A DNA stretch of 44,214 bases from Acetobacterium sp. (GCA_028692885.1 JAQUWM010000016.1:1-44214); one strand, 5' to 3'. Shown: positions 7,442 through 16,002, numbered from the stretch's first letter. Notes: generated by a model not told the origin, from the sequence alone. Translations and numbers: made by a program.

Positions 7442-8194
7442 TTAGACCTCCCTTCTCACAAATAAAATTCGTCCAATACCATAAATCAGCACAAAGAAAA
7501 CCAAAATCAAACCGAGCCCAGACCAATCAATGGCCGTCCAGTAGAAATCGGTGGCCCGGGTGGTCTCATCCCAATTCATGCCAACCTGCATCAGCACCCC
7601 ATAATAACTCCACAGAATCAGCTTTTGCAAGCCCTGGGGGAAAAACATACTGAACAGGCCGATAAAACCGCCGACGAGTCCCAGGGTCATTGGTACCATC
7701 TGATTGGCAACGAGCATCGAGACCCCCTGCTGGAAGATATATATGGTCAGACTCACCACCAGGGTAAAAAACAGATAACTCGCCAGCGCGCCCCAGGGCA
7801 CTGGTCCGCCAAAATGCAGAACGAAACCCATGCCGATCATAATGGCCAGTTGTCCCAAAGCGGCGCCAAGCATATAGATACTGCCCCAGATAAACTTGGC
7901 CGCAAAGATCCGCTGAGCTGGAATAATGGTTTCCAGTAGCTTAAAGGTTTGACCCTTATGCTCCACATCGCTCAGACGCGAAGCGACTACCGCGGCAATG
8001 ACCGGCATGATGATACAGTTGAGCATCGGAAACTGATAAAGAAAAAACATCCAGCCCTGAATCAGGTCATTGGCATCCTTGTTGGAAATAGCCCAGCCCG
8101 CCCAAAGCAGCTGAACCGCCATCATCACCGCCACCACCAGCCAGATCTTGCGGCCTTTTGTTTTTAAAACCTCCATCCCGATTGCGGCGCTCAT
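7442..8194 (-). CDS. LanE/MutE-family ABC transporter permease
   Basis: A 250-residue protein with about six transmembrane helices, of the MutE/EpiE permease family. The SRLSDVEHKGQTFKLLETI segment after the second helix is the usual cytoplasmic E-loop of these exporters, and the end FVRREV is typical of ABC-2 permeases. Its ATG overlaps the ATPase stop codon (ATGA), indicating translational coupling. With the flanking genes it should form a heteromeric exporter that removes membrane-active peptides from the lipid bilayer. Confidence 0.85.
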   Translation of the reverse strand: MSAAIGMEVLKTKGRKIWLVVAVMMAVQLLWAGWAISNKDANDLIQGWMFFLYQFPMLNCIIMPVIAAVVASRLSDVEHKGQTFKLLETIIPAQRIFAAKFIWGSIYMLGAALGQLAIMIGMGFVLHFGGPVPWGALASYLFFTLVVSLTIYIFQQGVSMLVANQMVPMTLGLVGGFIGLFSMFFPQGLQKLILWSYYGVLMQVGMNWDETTRATDFYWTAIDWSGLGLILVFFVLIYGIGRILFVRREV

Positions 8195-9105
8195 AAGCTC
8201 ACCGCCGTTCCCGTCAGCTCCAGGAAAATATCCTCCAGGCTCTTTTTGCGTTCTTCAATCCGAACCAGGCCAATATTATTCTGTCCCAGCGCCTTACTGA
8301 TTTCCGCCATCATCGTATCTTTCATCTGCGGAATAATCAGATAATCATCCTCGGCTTCCCAGGCCACGCCATTTTGACTGAGGAATGCTTTGGTCACCTC
8401 ATTATTCATGGTTCGCACCGCCAAGTGCTGTTTACTGTACTGATGCAGCTTGGTCAGGCTATCCTGATAAACCAGTTCTCCTTCGCGAATGATCCCCACC
8501 CGGGTGGCCAGCTGATCAATTTCGCTTAAAAGGTGGCTGGAGACCACCACTGTCATGCCAAATTTTTGCGGCAGCGACTGAATCAGTTCCCGCATTTCCG
8601 AAATCCCAGCCGGGTCCAGCCCATTGGTGGGTTCATCCAGAATCAGCAGCTTAGGATAGCCCAATAACGCACTGGCCAGCCCCAACCGCTGTTTCATCCC
8701 CAGCGAATACTGGCTGACTTTTTTACTTTGCTGATTCTCCAGCCGGACTATTTTCAGTACTTCCGTAATGTTCTGTTTCGGTACTCCCCGCAGCGTTTGA
8801 AAGATCCGCAGGTTTTCCTCGCCGGTTAGATGCCCGTAATAGCTGGGTGACTCAATCAGCGAACCGACATTTTTAAGGTTTTCCAGGCGGTTTTTGCTGT
8901 TGACCCGTTTCCCAAAAACCGCAATCTCCCCTTCTGTGGGCTTAGCCAACCCCAGAATCATCTTCAGCGTCGTCGATTTTCCGGCGCCGTTGGGCCCCAA
9001 AAAACCATAAATCGCCCCTTCCGGAACCTTCAAATCGACATCCTTGACCCGATAAATATTTCCATATTGTTTGCTGAGACCCTCAGTCTCGATGATATTG
9101 CTCAT
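8191..9105 (-). CDS. LanF/MutF-family ABC transporter ATP-binding protein
   Basis: A 304-residue ABC ATPase of the BcrA/LanF type. It shows Walker A GPNGAGKST, signature YSLGMKQRLGLA, Walker B LLILDEPTNGLDP and the switch His in SSHLLSEID. The C-terminal 80 residues form the extra domain usual in this family. ATG 9105 is chosen over an in-frame GTG at 9114 because AAGGAG lies eight nt upstream of the ATG and overlaps the GTG. It is the first gene of the exporter operon and is divergent from the regulator gene at 9251, with 145 bp between them. Confidence 0.92.
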   Translation of the reverse strand: MSNIIETEGLSKQYGNIYRVKDVDLKVPEGAIYGFLGPNGAGKSTTLKMILGLAKPTEGEIAVFGKRVNSKNRLENLKNVGSLIESPSYYGHLTGEENLRIFQTLRGVPKQNITEVLKIVRLENQQSKKVSQYSLGMKQRLGLASALLGYPKLLILDEPTNGLDPAGISEMRELIQSLPQKFGMTVVVSSHLLSEIDQLATRVGIIREGELVYQDSLTKLHQYSKQHLAVRTMNNEVTKAFLSQNGVAWEAEDDYLIIPQMKDTMMAEISKALGQNNIGLVRIEERKKSLEDIFLELTGTAVSL

Positions 9106-9203
9106 AATATGCACTCCTTCTTTTTTATACCTTTATGATAGCCGATGAACCTTACGGCGGGTTGTCCCCGGCCTTACTTTTACCTTAATTTTGATCGTAT
9201 CCG

Positions 9204-9232
9204 CTAACACCAACTAATTTTTCAGGTATAAT
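9204..9232 (+). promoter_or_regulatory. candidate promoter of the two-component system
   Basis: A perfect -10 TATAAT lies at 9227-9232; the best -35 at 17 nt spacing is CTAACA (four of six). The start point would be only about 12 nt upstream of ATG 9251, just ahead of the GGGGG ribosome binding site. The shared intergenic region would also hold the ABC operon promoter, not clearly seen. Confidence 0.45.
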
Positions 9233-9250
9233 AACTTGGGGGTGATTTGG

Positions 9251-9970
9251 ATGAAAACAATTTTCGAAGCAAAACTTCTGGTTGTCGATGACGAACCGGA
9301 AATTATCAAGCTATTAAAAACAATCCTTCATCAGGCGGGTTTTGCTCAGGTGATCAGCGCTGAAAATTGCCGGCAGGCGCGGGAGCTTTTTGCTTTAGAA
9401 AAGCCCGATGGGGTCATTTTTGATGTGACGCTGCCGGATGGCGACGGGTTCTCGCTGATGCAGGAATTGCGGCAGCAGTCAAATGTGCCAATGCTGTTTT
9501 TATCGGCTCGGGATGAGGATGAGAACCGGCTCCTGGGACTGGGGCTGGGTGCCGATGATTACATCACCAAACCCTTTCTGCCCCGGGAACTGGTACTGCG
9601 CTTAAGCGGAATCCTGCGGCGGGTTTACCAGCCGCTGTTGACTAAGCCACCGGCGGAGGAATGTCTGGTACTGGGGGCGGTGACCGTCAATTTTAAAAGC
9701 GGCATCGTGCAGACCAGTGATGGTGAAAAAACATTGACTGCCAAGGAGCACGCCCTGCTGAAAAAGCTCTGGCAAAACCAGGGCCATATTGTCACCGCCG
9801 ACAGCCTCTGTCGCAGCGCCTGGGATGATGATCTCTATGGCTATGAAAACACCCTGATGGTCCACATCCGAAGGCTCCGGGAAAAAATTGAGGTGGATCC
9901 TTCCCAACCCCAATACCTGCTGACCGTTCGCGGCATGGGTTATAAACTGGCCGCGGAAACCAAGCCATGA
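9251..9970 (+). CDS. OmpR/PhoB-family response regulator
   Basis: A 239-residue regulator with an N-terminal receiver domain (VVDDEPEI acidic pocket, phospho-acceptor Asp in VIFDVTLPDGDG, then LFLSARD and TKPF with the conserved Lys) and a C-terminal winged helix (LTAKEHALLKKL, then ENTLMVHIRRLREKIE and TVRGMGYKL). ATG 9251 is preferred because GGGGGTG precedes it; an upstream in-frame TTG has no separate ribosome binding site. Its stop codon overlaps the kinase ATG. By context it probably activates the divergent LanFEG-type exporter in response to cationic peptides; this is inference from CprR/SpaR-like loci. Confidence 0.92.
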   Translation: MKTIFEAKLLVVDDEPEIIKLLKTILHQAGFAQVISAENCRQARELFALEKPDGVIFDVTLPDGDGFSLMQELRQQSNVPMLFLSARDEDENRLLGLGLGADDYITKPFLPRELVLRLSGILRRVYQPLLTKPPAEECLVLGAVTVNFKSGIVQTSDGEKTLTAKEHALLKKLWQNQGHIVTADSLCRSAWDDDLYGYENTLMVHIRRLREKIEVDPSQPQYLLTVRGMGYKLAAETKP

Positions 9971-11325
9971 AAAGTTTGCGAAAAATCATCACCCGTTCAA
10001 TTCTGCTGACGGCAACGATTGCACTGTTGCTGGTCGCCATCAATATGGCTTTTGCCACCAACTGGATGTTTAAATATTCCGGTAACCAGCCCCTTAAATA
10101 TGCCATTGCCGATATTTCCGATGGCCTCACCAACACCGAGGGGACTTATGCGCTTAATCCCTCTGCCACTGCGATGATGGAAGAACAATATGTTTGGGCG
10201 ATGCTGATTGGCCGGGATGGTCAGGTGATCTGGAACAAAAACCTGCCGGGAGATATTCCCCGGCACTATACCCTTACTGATGTGGCCTCCTTCAGCCGTT
10301 GGTATCTCAACGACTATCCGGTCTCGGTTTGGGAACATCCCGACGGTTTACTGGTTCTAGGCGACCCTAAAAGTAGCATCTGGAAATATAATATCACCTC
10401 CACCGAAGATACCATTTCCCATATTCCCGGTTTTTTGGCCGGTTTTTTGATCCTGAACGTTGTGGCAGCTCTGGTGCTGGCCTTGTTTCTGGGACTCTGG
10501 CTCTACCGCAAGCTGAAGCCCCTGTATAACGGCATTACCGCGCTACCAAAAAAAGAACCCCTGGCACTGCCCACCGGAGGTGTTACCGGGGAAGTAGCAA
10601 GGATTCTCAATGAAACATCGGTGATTCTCAGCCAGCAGGAAAAACAACTGACCCACCGGGATCAGGCTCGGACGGAATGGATTGCCGGGGTTTCTCACGA
10701 TATCCGTACCCCGCTGTCGATGGTGATGGGCTATGCCAGCGAACTGGAAAACAACCTTATTCTGCCCGCCGCCGAACAAAATCAGGCCCGGATTATCCGT
10801 CAGCAGAGTCAACGGATTAAAGCTCTGATCAGCGATTTAAACCTGGCTTCCAAACTGGAGTACCATGCCCAACCGATGGAGCTGGCCCGGGTTTCGCCCG
10901 CCGCCTTAATCCGGGGCGCAGCGGTGGATTTTATCAACGACGGTCTCCCCGCCCCCTATTCCCTCGTTGTCGATGTGACCGAGGAAGCCAACGGCCCTAT
11001 TTTACTTTGTGATCAGGCCCTAATTCGCCGGGCGCTGACTAACCTGATTGATAACAGTATCCGGCACAATCCCCGGGGCTGTGCGATTAAACTTTCGGTG
11101 ATTAAATCGACGGTCGGCCTGGCGATTAAAGTCAGTGACGATGGCAAAGGCTATCCCCCTGAACTTATCAAAAATTCAGGGGGATTGGATGAATCACTGT
11201 TACTCGGAAACCACGGCTTAGGACTGATCATTGTTCGCCGGATCATGAAAATCCATGGCGGGAGCGTTGTTTTTGAGAATCTGCCTGATGGGGGCTGTGC
11301 GGCTGCACTTGTTTTTAGCTCTTAA
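9967..11325 (+). CDS. sensor histidine kinase
   Basis: A 452-residue membrane kinase. A first transmembrane helix (about 12-32) and a second (about 152-178) flank an extracytoplasmic domain of about 120 residues that contains WYLNDYPVSVWEHPDGLLVL. The cytoplasmic part has the H-box GVSHDIRTPLSMVMGY, N-box NLIDNSIRHNP, G1 DDGKGYP and G2 GNHGLGLIIV. The start overlaps the regulator stop codon (ATGA). The extracellular loop is much larger than in intramembrane-sensing BceS-type kinases, so it may bind its ligand directly, as proposed for LanK/CprK-like sensors. Confidence 0.92.
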   Translation: MKSLRKIITRSILLTATIALLLVAINMAFATNWMFKYSGNQPLKYAIADISDGLTNTEGTYALNPSATAMMEEQYVWAMLIGRDGQVIWNKNLPGDIPRHYTLTDVASFSRWYLNDYPVSVWEHPDGLLVLGDPKSSIWKYNITSTEDTISHIPGFLAGFLILNVVAALVLALFLGLWLYRKLKPLYNGITALPKKEPLALPTGGVTGEVARILNETSVILSQQEKQLTHRDQARTEWIAGVSHDIRTPLSMVMGYASELENNLILPAAEQNQARIIRQQSQRIKALISDLNLASKLEYHAQPMELARVSPAALIRGAAVDFINDGLPAPYSLVVDVTEEANGPILLCDQALIRRALTNLIDNSIRHNPRGCAIKLSVIKSTVGLAIKVSDDGKGYPPELIKNSGGLDESLLLGNHGLGLIIVRRIMKIHGGSVVFENLPDGGCAAALVFSS

Positions 11326-11364
11326 TACGCATCTTATCTTAGTAATCAGGTTGTCTTTGCAACT

Positions 11365-11540
11365 TATGTTCGATCAGTTGCTGAACAGGCTACGACGATC
11401 CTATCAAAATATCCTATTGTTTTAGAAACTATGTTCGATCAATTAAATTAAATTAAATTAAATATTGTAACAAGGAGCAATCCATGATGAACAAGGGGGC
11501 AGACCCTCGTCCGCACACTGCTTTAATTCAACTGATCGCT
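11365..11540. repeat. repeat-rich intergenic segment
   Basis: Between the kinase and bioY. It contains a 12 nt direct repeat TATGTTCGATCA (11365-11376 and 11430-11441), a 10 bp inverted repeat CGATCAGTTG / CAACTGATCG (11371-11380 and 11529-11538), and tandem ATTAA units around 11441-11462. No gene, and no clear terminator for the kinase, was found. Confidence 0.5.
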
Positions 11541-11565
11541 CTTAAATAAACACGCTTACCAAAAA

Positions 11566-12135
11566 TTATTTTGTCAGCATCCCTCGCCCGATCACCGGTG
11601 CCAGTCGTTTGGCCAGTAGCACGCTCAAGGCAATCTTAATCAGATCCCCCGGCAGAGTCATCACAAATCCGGTCATCATCAGGGTAGCTGCGCCGACTGG
11701 GGTATTGAGGTAATAATTAGCGATGATATAGTACCAAGGCAGTCCCAAAGCATAGATCACTGCGGTTCCCGCTAAGGCAGCCAGCACCATCTGCTTGGTC
11801 GATTTGCCCGGGGTTCTTTCCGCCACCCAACCGGTAACAAAAGCCCCCAGGGCAAATCCGATAAGATAGCCAAAGCTTGGTTTTAATACATACAGCAAAC
11901 CGCCGCCGCCGGAAAATACCGGCACGCCAGCCAGACCGATAAAGATATAAACCAGCACCGCAATCAGCCCGCCCCGAGACCCCAGCAGCAGACCGGCCAG
12001 AATAACAAACAGGGTCTGGAGGGTAAAGGGTATTCCCGGTAAGGGCACTTTAATCATCGCCCCCACCACGATCAATGCGGAAAATAATCCGCACAGCACC
12101 AGCATTCTTATATTAAGGGTATTTTTTTCAATCAT
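11566..12135 (-). CDS. bioY: biotin transporter S component BioY
   Basis: A 189-residue membrane protein of the BioY family, the substrate-binding S component of ECF-type biotin importers. Typical motifs are VPLPGIPFTLQTLFVILAG near the N-terminus, GSRGG, GLAGVPVFSGGGGL and FGYLIGFALGAFVTGW, with six predicted helices. No ecfA/ecfT genes are nearby, so it would use a shared energizing module elsewhere or act alone. It lies downstream of birA on the same strand, separated by 195 bp that contain a long hairpin (12209-12302). Linkage to birA supports control by biotin. Confidence 0.93.
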   Translation of the reverse strand: MIEKNTLNIRMLVLCGLFSALIVVGAMIKVPLPGIPFTLQTLFVILAGLLLGSRGGLIAVLVYIFIGLAGVPVFSGGGGLLYVLKPSFGYLIGFALGAFVTGWVAERTPGKSTKQMVLAALAGTAVIYALGLPWYYIIANYYLNTPVGAATLMMTGFVMTLPGDLIKIALSVLLAKRLAPVIGRGMLTK

Positions 12136-12208
12136 TTCATGTCCATCCTATTCTAATTTTCTGTCAGTAATTGCTAAATCTTAAAGCATCGAACAATGGT
12201 TGCTTTGA

Positions 12209-12302
12209 TGTCAGTTTCACAAACAATTTTGTAACGTGCAGGCGAACAATTCAAGGAAATGTTGTACGCCCTAGTATAAAAATTGTTTCGTGTAAACTGA
12301 CA
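12209..12302 (-). repeat. 94 bp imperfect palindrome between birA and bioY
   Basis: The ends TGTCAGTTT (12209-12217) and AAACTGACA (12294-12302) are complementary. Pairing continues through CAC/GTG and AAACAATTTT/AAAATTGTTT with two single-base bulges, giving about 22 paired positions. An inner GGCG/CGCC and AACA/TGTT pairing fills the centre. There is no U-tract on the minus strand, so it is not a standard terminator. It may be a MITE-like repeat or an mRNA stabilising or processing stem within a birA-bioY transcript. Confidence 0.7.
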
Positions 12303-12330
12303 GCGAAGCTCACGACTGTCTATTAATTTC

Positions 12331-13308
12331 CTAAATCTTTCTAATACTGATTTCTCCTGAATTTAGGGTTTCTGTCTGTCCAAATTGATTTCTGATCATC
12401 AGACCGCCTTCGTCACTGATGTCCAGGGCGGTTGCTACTTCCCATTCATTATTTCTAAAAACCTTAATCTGTTTTCCCAAAACCATCGACTGGGTTTTGT
12501 ATTCCTCTAAAAAATTCCGATTAGTCAGATCGTCACAGATCGTTAAGACCTCGTTAATAATTTCCGCCGCCAGCCGGTTACGGGTCAGGGCATCCGGTTT
12601 TTCATTAAACAGCGTCCCGACAATGTCTTCCAGTTCTTTGGGTAAGGCCGCTTCCGGCTGTTTGAAATTCACCCCGATGCCGATGATCACAAACTCGAAC
12701 TGTCCGTTCTCAAAGTTGGTCACCGCCTCGGTGAGAATCCCCACAATCTTCCGGTCGCCCATAAAAATATCATTGACCCACTTGATCTGGGTATCAATAC
12801 CAGTCACTTTTTTGATGGCCCGGCAAACCCCCACCGATGCGCCGGTGGTTAACAGCACCGCATCACGGGCGGCCACATCGGGTCGCAATACCAGACTCAA
12901 ATAAATCCCGCTTTTGGGCGGTGAATAAAAGGAACGGCCCATTCGGCCCCGTCCCTGGGTTTGCTCTTCAGCGATAATAATAGTTCCCGTTTTTGCCCCT
13001 TCAAGTGCCAATTTCTTGGCTTCCTGATTCGTCGAGCCAAGGGTTTGATAGACAATCAGTTCAAGCTCCTGATTGGTCGGGGACAGCCAGGGGTGTATCC
13101 CTTCCGCCGACATCAGATCCGATTCGCTTTTTAACCGGTAGCCTTTGTTGGTGGTGGACTCTATTTCATAACCCGCTTCTTTTAGTGTTTTGATGGCCTT
13201 CCAGATGGCCGACCGGGAGACCTTCATGGTGCTGGCCAGCACTTCTCCGGAGAGATAGGTTTCGCGATTTTCTTCCAAGGTTTGTAATAATTTTTGTTTT
13301 GTCGACAT
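12331..13308 (-). CDS. birA: bifunctional biotin-[acetyl-CoA-carboxylase] ligase / biotin repressor BirA
   Basis: A 325-residue protein with an N-terminal winged helix-turn-helix (residues about 1-65: STKQKLLQTLEENRETYLSG, then VSRSAIWKAIKTLKEAGYEIE), a central catalytic domain with the biotinyl-AMP loop EEQTQGRGRMGRSF and the KWVNDI motif, and a C-terminal SH3-like domain. It attaches biotin to carboxylases and represses biotin genes when charged. ATG 13308 follows AGAGGTG. The upstream promoter overlaps a BirA-type operator (13348-13381), so it should repress itself. Confidence 0.95.
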   Translation of the reverse strand: MSTKQKLLQTLEENRETYLSGEVLASTMKVSRSAIWKAIKTLKEAGYEIESTTNKGYRLKSESDLMSAEGIHPWLSPTNQELELIVYQTLGSTNQEAKKLALEGAKTGTIIIAEEQTQGRGRMGRSFYSPPKSGIYLSLVLRPDVAARDAVLLTTGASVGVCRAIKKVTGIDTQIKWVNDIFMGDRKIVGILTEAVTNFENGQFEFVIIGIGVNFKQPEAALPKELEDIVGTLFNEKPDALTRNRLAAEIINEVLTICDDLTNRNFLEEYKTQSMVLGKQIKVFRNNEWEVATALDISDEGGLMIRNQFGQTETLNSGEISIRKI

Positions 13309-13326
13309 TTTTTCACCTCTGGGGTT

Positions 13327-13355
13327 ATTCTAACCAAAAAAAAAGCTATTGTCAA
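13327..13355 (-). promoter_or_regulatory. birA promoter
   Basis: On the minus strand -35 TTGACA (13355-13350), a 17 nt spacer containing nine T, and -10 TAGAAT (13332-13327). Transcription would begin about 12 nt upstream of the birA ATG. The -35 box is inside the operator half-site at 13348-13357. Confidence 0.85.
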
Positions 13356-13381
13356 CCATTTTTGTTGAAGTGGTCGACAAT
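13348..13381. promoter_or_regulatory. BirA operator
   Basis: An inverted repeat ATTGTCAACC (13348-13357) and GGTCGACAAT (13372-13381) with a 14 nt spacer. This fits the known Firmicute BirA box layout (TTGTnAAC-type half-sites, 14-16 nt apart). One half-site contains the -35 of birA, so binding would block RNA polymerase. Confidence 0.85.
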
Positions 13382-13424
13382 CTCTTTTTCATCCTGGTTA
13401 TCCGATTTTATTTACTCATCTTAT

Positions 13425-14912
13425 TTACTCATTTTTGAGCTGGTATAACGAAACGACCGTATCCTTCGTAATTAATTCATATTTCATCGCCAGAACAGCA
13501 TAGAGCGTCTGGTTTTGTTGGGGATCATTATTTAAAACGATCCATTTAGGCGGATCATTTTCCAGTAGCTTATTGGTATCAATAAGCACCTGTGGGTCGT
13601 AGCGCCCCCACCATTCCTGCATCGTAAAATATTTATAACAGGGTGTGATATCCGCCTTTAAAAACCATCCGGCGGGAACCGAATAACCCAAAACACTGTC
13701 TAAATCGTCAGCCGGGATTAAATTTTTGATCGTCAGGGCATTTTCATAATAGCTGTTATTCGGTTGTTCGGCAATAATATCACGAACCATCTGATCTGCA
13801 AAGTTTACGTAGATGCCCACCGTTATTAGAAAAAGCACCAATACCCCGACTAGCACCACGCGATAATTTTCCTTGATCAGCGTTTTTCCATTTGTAACAT
13901 AAAGCTCAATTAATAAAATAATGGCCAAAACAAAGCACGGCGTCGTTAAGATAAAATAATGGTAGAAAACCCCGCCCAGTAGCAGCGAAAAAAAGGTTAT
14001 CAGCGAGCCGCTGATTAATAACCAGCCGATTTCCTTACCTGCTTTTTTGAGCACATAATAAGCGCCCATACTAAAAGAAAAAATCACCGGAGCAATGCCA
14101 TAACTAAATTTTACAAACTCCGCTGGTGTTGATATCCCTGACATCCCACCAGCATATTTCAGATTAAACAGAAACGTCCCATAAATCATATCGCCCAAAG
14201 CATGATTTGCCAAAAAATAAATCGATACTGATAAACATACAAAAAACGAGCCACTCAGAAATGTCAGAACATTATCAAAAAAATTGCGAATCGACTGATT
14301 GGCTAGCAGTTGGATCATCACAACTAAGACGATCGCACCAATAAACGCCCCGTTATTTAAACGGATAAATACAATCAGCGTAAAGCAGATCCCATATACC
14401 AGCGCATAGATTGGTGGATGCTTAGCCTTTCCCAGGGGTTCTAACTTAAAATATTTTGTGGCCAGGTATAGCGGTAAGAATAGTAACGGCAAACTATATT
14501 CCTCCGATAAGTTTCCCCCTTCAAAGGTGGCGGCCAGAATTAACAAAAAGAAAACAATAGGCAGCCAACACCACTTTTTTTCAAAAAACAATCGCCCTAT
14601 TTTAAAAATCAGAACTAGGTTTGCTGTCATAAAAAGCCCTTGTACCAAAAAGTTACCAAAACGATCGGGACTGATCCACCATCCTAAGGCTTCGATAAAA
14701 AACATGACCGGCCCCTTATGATCAAATAAATCCACATAGGGAATGTAACCAGCGGTTATGCCCTTGCCAATCAGTAAAAATATTGCCGAATCGGAGATAC
14801 CAAAATTATCAATAAACAGGGGGCTGGTTCCATAAGCAAATACCAGTAGAAAAAGAACTGCGATTAACGCCAGAATTCCGTAGTCCAGAAGCGAATTTTT
14901 ATATGTCTGCAT
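13425..14912 (-). CDS. GT-C family integral membrane glycosyltransferase (GT39/ArnT-like)
   Basis: A 495-residue polytopic protein with roughly 11-12 hydrophobic segments and a C-terminal soluble part of about 110 residues (from PNNSYYENALTI on). After the first helix, the extracytoplasmic loop contains DLFDHKGPVMF, matching the DHKGP signature of PMT_2/dolichyl-phosphate-mannose-type transferases. Such enzymes take a sugar from a polyprenyl-phosphate carrier and transfer it to a protein or envelope polymer outside the membrane. It begins immediately after the stop codon of the GT2 gene, which likely makes the donor lipid. The acceptor is not known. Confidence 0.85.
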   Translation of the reverse strand: MQTYKNSLLDYGILALIAVLFLLVFAYGTSPLFIDNFGISDSAIFLLIGKGITAGYIPYVDLFDHKGPVMFFIEALGWWISPDRFGNFLVQGLFMTANLVLIFKIGRLFFEKKWCWLPIVFFLLILAATFEGGNLSEEYSLPLLFLPLYLATKYFKLEPLGKAKHPPIYALVYGICFTLIVFIRLNNGAFIGAIVLVVMIQLLANQSIRNFFDNVLTFLSGSFFVCLSVSIYFLANHALGDMIYGTFLFNLKYAGGMSGISTPAEFVKFSYGIAPVIFSFSMGAYYVLKKAGKEIGWLLISGSLITFFSLLLGGVFYHYFILTTPCFVLAIILLIELYVTNGKTLIKENYRVVLVGVLVLFLITVGIYVNFADQMVRDIIAEQPNNSYYENALTIKNLIPADDLDSVLGYSVPAGWFLKADITPCYKYFTMQEWWGRYDPQVLIDTNKLLENDPPKWIVLNNDPQQNQTLYAVLAMKYELITKDTVVSLYQLKNE

Positions 14913-15851
14913 TTAATTGCGTTCCTTAACAATGAAAATCGGTCGTTTTTTTGTTTCCAGATAAGTTTTGGCCAGGTATTGACCCAAAATCCCAATACTG
15001 AATAACTGAATCCCACTGATCAGGAAGATCAAACACACCAGCGAGGCCCATCCATAGGCGGAACCATGCCATAATATTTCCCGAATAATGATCACGACAA
15101 TGGCCACAAACGATAGCATACAAAATAGTAGTCCGGTAGCTGATGCAAAGGCCAACGGTGCGGTTGAAAAACCGATGATCCCTTCCATTGAATAAAGGCA
15201 TAACTCCCAGAAAGACCACTTGGTTTTTCCGGCTGCTCGCTTAGCATCCTGATAGGGCAGCCATTTTGTATTGAAACCAACCCATTCAAAAATGCCCTTT
15301 GAAAAGCGATTATACTCGCCGACCGACAGAACAGCTTCAACCACAAAGCGCTTCATCAATCTAAAGTCCCGTGCCCCTTCGACAATTTCCATGCCGGTCA
15401 TCCGATTGATCAGCTTGTAAAAGCGTTTGGCAAAAAAAGAACGAATGTGGGATTCTTTCGCACGGCTTTCTCGGCAGGCTGCCACGCAGTCAACATCCTC
15501 ATTAATCAGAGCCTCATACATGGGCATGATTAATGCCGGCGGATCCTGCAAATCAACGTCCATAATCCCGACATAGTTCCCTGAAGCATATTTTAACCCG
15601 GCATAAATGGCCGCTTCTTTACCAAAATTCCGGGAAAAGAATATGTACTTGATGCGACGATCTTTTTTATTGAGATCTTTTATGATCGTCAGGGTCTTAT
15701 CTTTAGAACCATCATCAATAAACAGAATCTCAAAATCTACCGTTGGCATCTGAGAAATAACCTCATTCACCAGTGTATCATAAAAAAGGGGAATGACCTC
15801 TTCTTCACAATAACAAGGAATCACCATACTTATTGTTTGTTTCTCCATCAT
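14913..15851 (-). CDS. GT2 polyprenyl-phosphate glycosyltransferase (GtrB/DPM1-like)
   Basis: A 312-residue protein with an N-terminal GT-A catalytic domain (SMVIPCYCEEEVIPLFYDTL, FIDDGSKDKT, SRNFGKEAAIYAGL, and the metal site DVDLQDPP) and two C-terminal transmembrane helices (about 230-258 and 265-292). This is the architecture of GtrB/YkcC-like enzymes, which load a hexose onto undecaprenyl phosphate. The start at 15851 has an ATGATG pair preceded by AAGGTG; either ATG may be used. It is adjacent to the GT-C gene. A promoter at 15973-16002 and a hairpin with U-tract in the leader precede it. Confidence 0.9.
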   Translation of the reverse strand: MMEKQTISMVIPCYCEEEVIPLFYDTLVNEVISQMPTVDFEILFIDDGSKDKTLTIIKDLNKKDRRIKYIFFSRNFGKEAAIYAGLKYASGNYVGIMDVDLQDPPALIMPMYEALINEDVDCVAACRESRAKESHIRSFFAKRFYKLINRMTGMEIVEGARDFRLMKRFVVEAVLSVGEYNRFSKGIFEWVGFNTKWLPYQDAKRAAGKTKWSFWELCLYSMEGIIGFSTAPLAFASATGLLFCMLSFVAIVVIIIREILWHGSAYGWASLVCLIFLISGIQLFSIGILGQYLAKTYLETKKRPIFIVKERN

Positions 15852-15902
15852 TCTTCACCTTAAACATTATTTTAATCCGCCTCAAAAACACAAAATACCT
15901 TT

Positions 15903-15955
15903 GTAAAAAAATAAATCCTGTCTTTGATTTTCCATTGGGTTTCAAGACAGGATTT
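15903..15955 (-). terminator. hairpin terminator in the leader of the GT2 gene
   Basis: AAATCCTGTCTT (15913-15924) and AAGACAGGATTT (15944-15955) form a perfect 12 bp stem with a 19 nt loop, followed on the minus strand by ATTTTTTT. It lies between the promoter at 15973-16002 and the GT2 start, so it would end a short RNA of about 60 nt unless read through. Thus it may be an attenuator. Confidence 0.75.
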
Positions 15956-15972
15956 TACTGCTAATTTCTTTT

Positions 15973-16002
15973 ATTATACCACGAATCAGCTTAACGAATC
16001 AA
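15973..16002 (-). promoter_or_regulatory. promoter of the glycosyltransferase operon
   Basis: On the minus strand -35 TTGATT (16002-15997), an 18 nt spacer and a perfect -10 TATAAT (15978-15973). The start point is only about 10 nt ahead of the hairpin at 15955. Confidence 0.65.

Noticed and set aside
6704-11325. Lantibiotic biosynthesis cluster
   Set aside because: Only the LanFEG-like exporter and two-component genes are present; no precursor peptide, LanB/C/M or protease gene was seen.
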